Below are positions 5,984 through 8,694 of a DNA stretch of 8,694 nucleotides, piece after piece. This DNA comes from Acidobacteriota bacterium (GTDB lineage Bacteria > Acidobacteriota > Terriglobia > Terriglobales > Acidobacteriaceae). The translations under genes and the position numbers were made by a program. Numbering within the stretch: position 1 is the first letter of the stretch; the number at the start of each line of letters is the position of its first letter. Location of the stretch: NCBI GenBank assembly GCA_003225655.1, contig QIAW01000038.1:1-8694 (forward strand), read 5' to 3'. Under the pieces are notes generated by a model. It was given only the letters and a program-made list of their open reading frames with translations, was not told where the DNA came from and made no database searches.

Positions 5984-6003
5984 CTCTGGTGCACGGAGGA
6001 AGC

Positions 6004-6663
6004 ATGGCGCTTACGAAACGGCAACGACAGGTTTACGACTACATCGCAGGTTTTGTACAGAAAAACGGCTACTCGCCTTCATTCGAAGAAATTGGCGAAG
6101 GCATGGGCTTGAGCTCGCTGGCGACGGTGCACAAGCACATCTCGAACCTCGAAAAGAAAGGCCTGCTGCGGCGGGACTACAACCGCAGCCGCTCCCTCGA
6201 TGTGCTCCCTCCGCGAGGGAAGCTCAAGCAGGCGATGCAAGCCGCGGCCTCGGTCGCCAATCTTTCTGCCGCGAAGGCGGCAGCGGCCAGCCTGGCATTG
6301 CCCCTGGTAGGACGCATCGCCGCCGGCAGGCCGGTGGAGACGCTGGAGAACCAGGAGACCATCTCCCTGCACGATGTTACCCGCTCACGCGATGTGTTCG
6401 TGCTCGAGGTGCGGGGCGATTCCATGCAGGAAGAGCACATCGTGGATGGCGATTATGTGCTGGTAGAGAAAATCAAAACCGCCAGAAATGGCGAGATCGT
6501 GGTCGCACTGGTGCATAACAACGAAACTACGCTGAAACGCTTTTACCGCGAGGGCAACCGGGTGCGGCTGCAACCGGCCAACGCCCAGATGCAACCCATC
6601 ATGGTCCCCGCCGATGCGGTGCAGATCCAGGGACGAGTCGTTGGCGTGCTGAGAAAGTACTAA
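6004..6663 (+). CDS. lexA: LexA repressor, SOS-response regulator
   Basis: This 219-aa protein matches LexA throughout. Residues 1-68 form the winged-helix DNA-binding domain (MALTKRQRQVYDYI, SPSFEEIGEGMGLSS, TVHKHISNLEKKGLL). The self-cleavage site is A107-G108 in VGRIAAGRP. The S24 peptidase-like domain has the catalytic serine S140 in RGDSMQ and the lysine K178 in ETTLKRF. RecA-DNA filaments stimulate self-cleavage, which lifts repression of DNA-repair genes. The linker (about 71-100, Ala-rich) makes it somewhat longer than the 202-aa E. coli protein. ATG 6004 is preferred because GGAGGA ends 3 nt before it; an in-frame GTG at 5989 has no such support. It has its own promoter and probably autoregulates. 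No recA, imuAB or dnaE2 gene lies in the window. It converges with thioredoxin. Confidence 0.97.
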   Translation: MALTKRQRQVYDYIAGFVQKNGYSPSFEEIGEGMGLSSLATVHKHISNLEKKGLLRRDYNRSRSLDVLPPRGKLKQAMQAAASVANLSAAKAAAASLALPLVGRIAAGRPVETLENQETISLHDVTRSRDVFVLEVRGDSMQEEHIVDGDYVLVEKIKTARNGEIVVALVHNNETTLKRFYREGNRVRLQPANAQMQPIMVPADAVQIQGRVVGVLRKY

Positions 6664-6675
6664 CTGAAGTTTTCA

Positions 6676-6735
6676 TCACAGAGGCAAAGAGAAAACCAAG
6701 AATTCTTGCCACGGATAAACACGGATTTCAAAAAG
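6676..6735. repeat. Short dispersed intergenic words after lexA
   Basis: CACAGAGGCAAAGAG (6678-6692) resembles the CACAGAGA word of the repeat elements at 5294 and near 7801. It is followed by CCACGGATAAACACGGATTT (about 6709-6728), itself a loose tandem of an ACGGAT word. No ORF or regulatory signal is evident. Confidence 0.4.
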
Positions 6736-6810
6736 AAGTCTCAGTTCTCAGAAAAACCAAAAAGTCTTCGAGGCGAATCACCGCGGCTTTAAGGTTGCAT
6801 GGTCACAACA

Positions 6811-6840
6811 GGGATTCCTCGCCTGTGGCTCGGAATGACA
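6811..6840. repeat. Half-copy of the 177-310 palindromic repeat
   Basis: GGGATTCCTC (6811-6820) and CGGAATGACA (6831-6840) match, in inverted orientation, the TGTCATTCCG and GAGGAATCCC ends of the left half of the element at 177-310, with a shorter middle. It lies between lexA and the shared terminator. Confidence 0.5.
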
Positions 6841-6882
6841 ACCTCAAAAATTACTCGATGGACTGACAGTCTTCTTGTAAAT

Positions 6883-6913
6883 AAATACCCAGCCTTGCGG
6901 CTGGGTATTTTTT
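6883..6913. terminator. Bidirectional intrinsic terminator between lexA and thioredoxin
   Basis: AAATACCCAGCC (6883-6894) pairs perfectly with GGCTGGGTATTT (6899-6910) around the loop TTGC. On the plus strand the hairpin runs into TTTTTT (6908-6913), ending lexA-side transcripts. On the minus strand it is followed by ATTTATTTAC, a weaker U-rich tail suited to ending the thioredoxin transcript 44 nt after its stop. This is the strongest terminator in the window. Confidence 0.9.
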
Positions 6914-6957
6914 CAGAAGAGGAGGGTTTTTCAAGCTTAGTTTTTCGCGCTTGCGGT

Positions 6958-7311
6958 TTACGCTTCGGTTTTTACGGCTTGCGTGACGTGTTTATCTACA
7001 GCCTTCTGCAGGGTCTCTTTGGGCACATATCCAACAATCTGCTCTTTGACCACTCCATCCTTGAAAATGAGCAGGGTCGGGATGCCGCGGACGCCGTAGC
7101 GTCCAGGCGTGGCGGCGTTCTTATCCACATCCATTTTGACGACCTTCAGTTTGCCCTCATAGCTTTGCGCGATTTCATCCACCACCGGCGCCAGGGCCTT
7201 GCAAGGGCCGCACCAGGCAGCCCAAAAATCGATCATCACCGGTTGCGACGACTTGAGAACTTCTTGCTCGAAGTTGCCGTCTGTTACTTCCAAAACTGCG
7301 TTGCCTGCCAT
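6958..7311 (-). CDS. trx: Thioredoxin
   Basis: This 117-aa protein is a single thioredoxin domain of classical length. The redox motif is W33-C34-G-P-C37, with the buried acidic residue D28 in VMIDFWAAW, the cis-proline P78 in GIPTLLIFKDG and a GYVPKETL end segment. It reduces protein disulfides in the cytoplasm using electrons from thioredoxin reductase, which is not in this window. ATG 7311 is chosen because GGAGGA lies 3 nt before it on the minus strand, the same layout as lexA. The in-frame ATG at 7362 would add 17 residues (MPKRERPDKPAEGFGGI) that thioredoxins lack. A small hairpin, GAGCCG (7363-7368) with CGGCTC (7379-7384), lies in the upstream leader. The promoter was not identified with confidence. 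The gene ends at the terminator shared with lexA. Confidence 0.95.
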   Translation of the reverse strand: MAGNAVLEVTDGNFEQEVLKSSQPVMIDFWAAWCGPCKALAPVVDEIAQSYEGKLKVVKMDVDKNAATPGRYGVRGIPTLLIFKDGVVKEQIVGYVPKETLQKAVDKHVTQAVKTEA

Positions 7312-7508
7312 TATTCCTCCAAATCCCTCTGCTGGTTTGTCGGGGCGCTCTCGTTTCGGCATGAGCCGATGCCGCCCGCGGCTCGAACTAACTAATTTAA
7401 CACTTCCTTAGTTTAGATGCACCAGCCACCCCGAGGATACAAGTATGTCGCCGTACCATGTACATTTACCGTGTCGTAACCCTGCTCCAGAATTAGGTTG
7501 TCAGCAGA

Positions 7509-7546
7509 ATTTATTCTCCGAGTATTTATCCTTCGAGTAACGTTAC
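7509..7546. promoter_or_regulatory. Tandem 15-mer plus adjoining palindrome
   Basis: ATTTATTCTCCGAGT (7509-7523) is directly followed by ATTTATCCTTCGAGT (7524-7538), 13 of 15 identical. The second copy runs into the perfect palindrome GTAACGTTAC (7537-7546), itself framed by CTTC and GAAG. This is the pattern expected of a regulator binding region. It lies about 200 nt upstream of the thioredoxin start and 12 nt before the -35 of a plus-strand promoter candidate. Confidence 0.35.
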
Positions 7547-7557
7547 GGAAGTTATCT

Positions 7558-7586
7558 TTACCACAACTGCGGGACTAACCTATATT
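7558..7586 (+). promoter_or_regulatory. Candidate promoter of a small RNA
   Basis: TTACCA (7558-7563, 4 of 6 to consensus), a 17-nt spacer and TATATT (7581-7586, 5 of 6) point rightwards into a hairpin-rich stretch with no ORF. Transcription would start near 7593. Confidence 0.4.
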
Positions 7587-7592
7587 GCCCTC

Positions 7593-7659
7593 GTAGGCAG
7601 TTCCGGGGGAGGGCTGCCCGGCAACGCCTCACGGCCTCGGCCGTGGGCGTTTGCTTTAT
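7593..7659 (+). ncRNA. Candidate small structured RNA (unrecognised family)
   Basis: The predicted transcript of about 65 nt contains GGCAG (7596-7600) able to pair with CTGCC (7614-7618). Alternatively, CCGGG (7603-7607) can pair with CCCGG (7617-7621), extended by GTT (7600-7602) with AAC (7623-7625). A strong terminator-like hairpin follows at 7621-7654. The two upstream pairings compete, and the second overlaps the base of the terminator, so alternative folds are possible. No start codon with a ribosome binding site is present. It matches no riboswitch, 6S, SRP, tmRNA or RNase P core that I can recall. Support is structural only. Confidence 0.35.
7621..7659 (+). terminator. GC-rich terminator-like hairpin
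   Basis: AACGCC (7623-7628) pairs with GGCGTT (7646-7651) and CACGGC (7630-7635) with GCCGTG (7640-7645), with T7629 bulged and the tetraloop CTCG. A T-rich tail TTTGCTTTAT follows on the plus strand; the minus strand has no T-run beyond the stem. It would therefore end a plus-strand transcript, although no plus-strand protein gene lies upstream within 960 nt. Confidence 0.5.
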
Positions 7660-7661
7660 AG

Positions 7662-7706
7662 GCACTCAGCATTCGGTGATCTAGCCGACTGCTGAATGGT
7701 GAGTGC
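7662..7706. repeat. Stand-alone hairpin of the GCTGANT repeat family
   Basis: GCACTCAGCATTC (7662-7674) and GAATGGTGAGTGC (7694-7706) are inverted with one mismatch around a 19-nt loop. The words are those of the repeat elements at 5249-5532 and 7720-7863, so this is probably a reduced relative of that family. Confidence 0.5.
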
Positions 7707-7719
7707 TTCATCCTCGATA

Positions 7720-7863
7720 CACTCAGCATTCAGCCAACAAATCAGCATTACTCAATTCTCAAATTACACAATGATCCGATGATTCAATGACACAATTTTT
7801 CTCTGTGTCTCTTGTGGTGAATATTCTTTGGCTGAGTGCTGACTGCTGAATGCTGAGTGCTGA
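7720..7863. repeat. Shortened inverted copy of the non-coding element (copy B)
   Basis: Read on the minus strand, it shares two long blocks with copy A at 5249-5532 (61 of 64, and 22 of 22). It lacks the 123 nt corresponding to 5370-5492 and has 4 nt in place of the 23 nt at 5325-5347. The right end, 7831-7865, is five successive heptamers GCTGAGT, GCTGACT, GCTGAAT, GCTGAGT and GCTGATT. The left end, 7720-7735, is a two-unit inverted version. It stops 4 nt from the RDD gene's stop codon. Confidence 0.75.
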
Positions 7864-7867
7864 TTTC

Positions 7868-8659
7868 TCAATACCTTCCAGCGTTGCGGCGGTCGCGGGC
7901 CAAATTTTCCAGCAGAGTTTCCGGATCGGGGCGGCCCTCCTGCGGAATTTCCAGGGTGCGGCTTACACGGGCGGCGATCTGAAAAGCGGTCTGGATGCGA
8001 AGTTGCGGCGGCAGCTCGTAACGGCGCTGCAGGAATGCTTCTATCAACTGCAATTCTTCGACACTGAGTCGCGCGATGTTGTAAACCAGAGCTGGTGTGT
8101 GCGCGCCGGGAACGGAAGATGACAAGGCCCAGACCGGCTGCATCTCTCCCAGAGGACGCTCATGCACGACTACCGTGCCGGCTACCAGGTCACCCAGGCG
8201 CTTGTTCTGCTTGTTGAGCATCGCCGCCAAAATTCCCACGCCATAGAACGCGAATGGGAAAACGAGGGGGAAGGAGTCGACCACCCGCAGCAGATTTCGT
8301 CCGACGGCATCATAGGCCGTGATGGGGGCGCCGGAATCTTGGATGACACGCAGGTTGAGCTGGCGCTTGCCGAAGGTCTGCCCCTTCATGAGGATCTCGC
8401 TGATGGCGAAATATCCCCATTGCAGGAAGAACAAAAACAAAATCAGGATGGCAGTGGTCCACGTGCTGGCGCCGGACCAGTAAGAAGACACGCCCCCAAC
8501 CACGAAGGCGCCGATGACGAACAAAACCAGGCCAATCAGGACTATGATCAGCGTATCAAGCATCAGTGCCAGGGCCCGGCTGCCGACGCCGGCCAGGACA
8601 AACTCCAGGGGAATCTGCTCCGGGGTATCAATGATAAGCTTATCGTCGGCGTATGCCAT
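7868..8659 (-). CDS. RDD-family integral membrane protein
   Basis: This 263-aa protein has the RDD signature: R28 in the GVGSRALALMLD segment, D35 at the start of the first membrane helix, and D157 in KRLGDLVAGTVVV. Membrane segments are about 31-57 (LDTLIIVLIGLVLFVIGAFV), 67-88 (TWTTAILILFLFFLQWGYFA) and 129-148 (FPLVFPFAFYGVGILAAML). A conserved-looking GQTFGKRQLNLRVI segment (93-106) follows the second helix. The C-terminal 90 residues are soluble and helical, with no family I recognise. RDD proteins have mostly undefined, possibly transport-related, functions. ATG 8659 is preferred because GGAG lies 3 nt before it; the in-frame GTG at 8668 overlaps that site, and the frame remains open upstream to the window edge. 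The stop lies 4 nt from repeat copy B. Family is secure; function is not. Confidence 0.88.
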   Translation of the reverse strand: MAYADDKLIIDTPEQIPLEFVLAGVGSRALALMLDTLIIVLIGLVLFVIGAFVVGGVSSYWSGASTWTTAILILFLFFLQWGYFAISEILMKGQTFGKRQLNLRVIQDSGAPITAYDAVGRNLLRVVDSFPLVFPFAFYGVGILAAMLNKQNKRLGDLVAGTVVVHERPLGEMQPVWALSSSVPGAHTPALVYNIARLSVEELQLIEAFLQRRYELPPQLRIQTAFQIAARVSRTLEIPQEGRPDPETLLENLARDRRNAGRY

Positions 8660-8694
8660 GATCTCCACGCGCTGGATCGAAAAACGCAGGCCGT

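Noticed and set aside
5989..6003. GTG 5989 as the lexA start
   Set aside because: No ribosome binding site, and it coincides with the predicted transcript start; GGAGGA serves ATG 6004.
5937..6518. 193-aa plus-strand ORF
   Set aside because: Overlaps lexA in another frame; lexA is unambiguous.
7312..7362. ATG 7362 as the thioredoxin start
   Set aside because: Adds 17 atypical residues; a strong GGAGGA precedes the internal ATG at 7311.
6799..7395. 198-aa plus-strand ORF
   Set aside because: Crosses the terminator and lies antisense to thioredoxin.
7440..7660. Known riboswitch or classical structural RNA
   Set aside because: Looked for core motifs of TPP, cobalamin, SAM, SAH, glycine, fluoride, c-di-GMP, 6S, SRP, tmRNA and RNase P; none recognised by eye.
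7831..7865. Heptamer array as a CRISPR
   Set aside because: Units are 7 nt and contiguous with no spacers, and no cas gene is present.

Overview
The window looks like a chromosomal segment of a moderately GC-rich soil-type bacterium, most likely Acidobacteriota (Terriglobia-like). This is inferred from the gene types (a TPR-AMIN-Amidase_3 cell-wall amidase, a LexA with an Ala-rich linker, an RDD membrane protein, a Rieske oxygenase beside an acyl-CoA synthetase) and from intergenic spaces packed with short-period dispersed repeats. No marker gene settles the taxonomy. No rRNA, tRNA, CRISPR array, transposase or phage gene was seen.

Layout: 1-1458 carries two minus-strand genes, the N-terminal part of an AMP-dependent (acyl-CoA) synthetase running off the left edge and a complete Rieske non-haem iron oxygenase, separated by a palindromic repeat. 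1459-1911 is a repeat-rich spacer that also holds a promoter for the next gene. 1912-5245 is a plus-strand peptidoglycan-hydrolase cluster: an SLT lytic transglycosylase, then an N-acetylmuramoyl-L-alanine amidase whose reading frame is interrupted. The amidase appears as two same-frame ORFs (2897-3976 and 4112-5245); the coding sense between them lies one frame over. One extra C in a C5 run (3913-3917) and one missing A in an A4 run (4080-4083) would explain this exactly.

5246-5537 is filled by a 284-bp non-coding element with inverted ends. 5538-5825 (minus) is a 95-aa protein of unknown function, divergent from lexA (6004-6663, plus), which has a recognisable sigma70-type promoter and a palindromic operator candidate. 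lexA and thioredoxin (6958-7311, minus) converge on a strong bidirectional terminator. 7312-7867 is a 0.55-kb non-coding stretch with a tandem 15-mer, a palindrome, a possible small-RNA unit (promoter, hairpins, terminator) and a shortened inverted copy of the repeat element. 7868-8659 (minus) is an RDD-family membrane protein.

The genes are mostly housekeeping: cell-wall remodelling (transglycosylase plus amidase), the SOS response (LexA), thiol redox (thioredoxin) and a possible lipid or aromatic oxidation pair (Rieske plus ligase). The unusual content is mainly non-coding: a repeat family built from GCTGANT heptamers that sits 3-5 nt from three stop codons, a possible undescribed sRNA, a candidate SOS operator, and the doubly frame-disrupted amidase with a possible non-AUG start.
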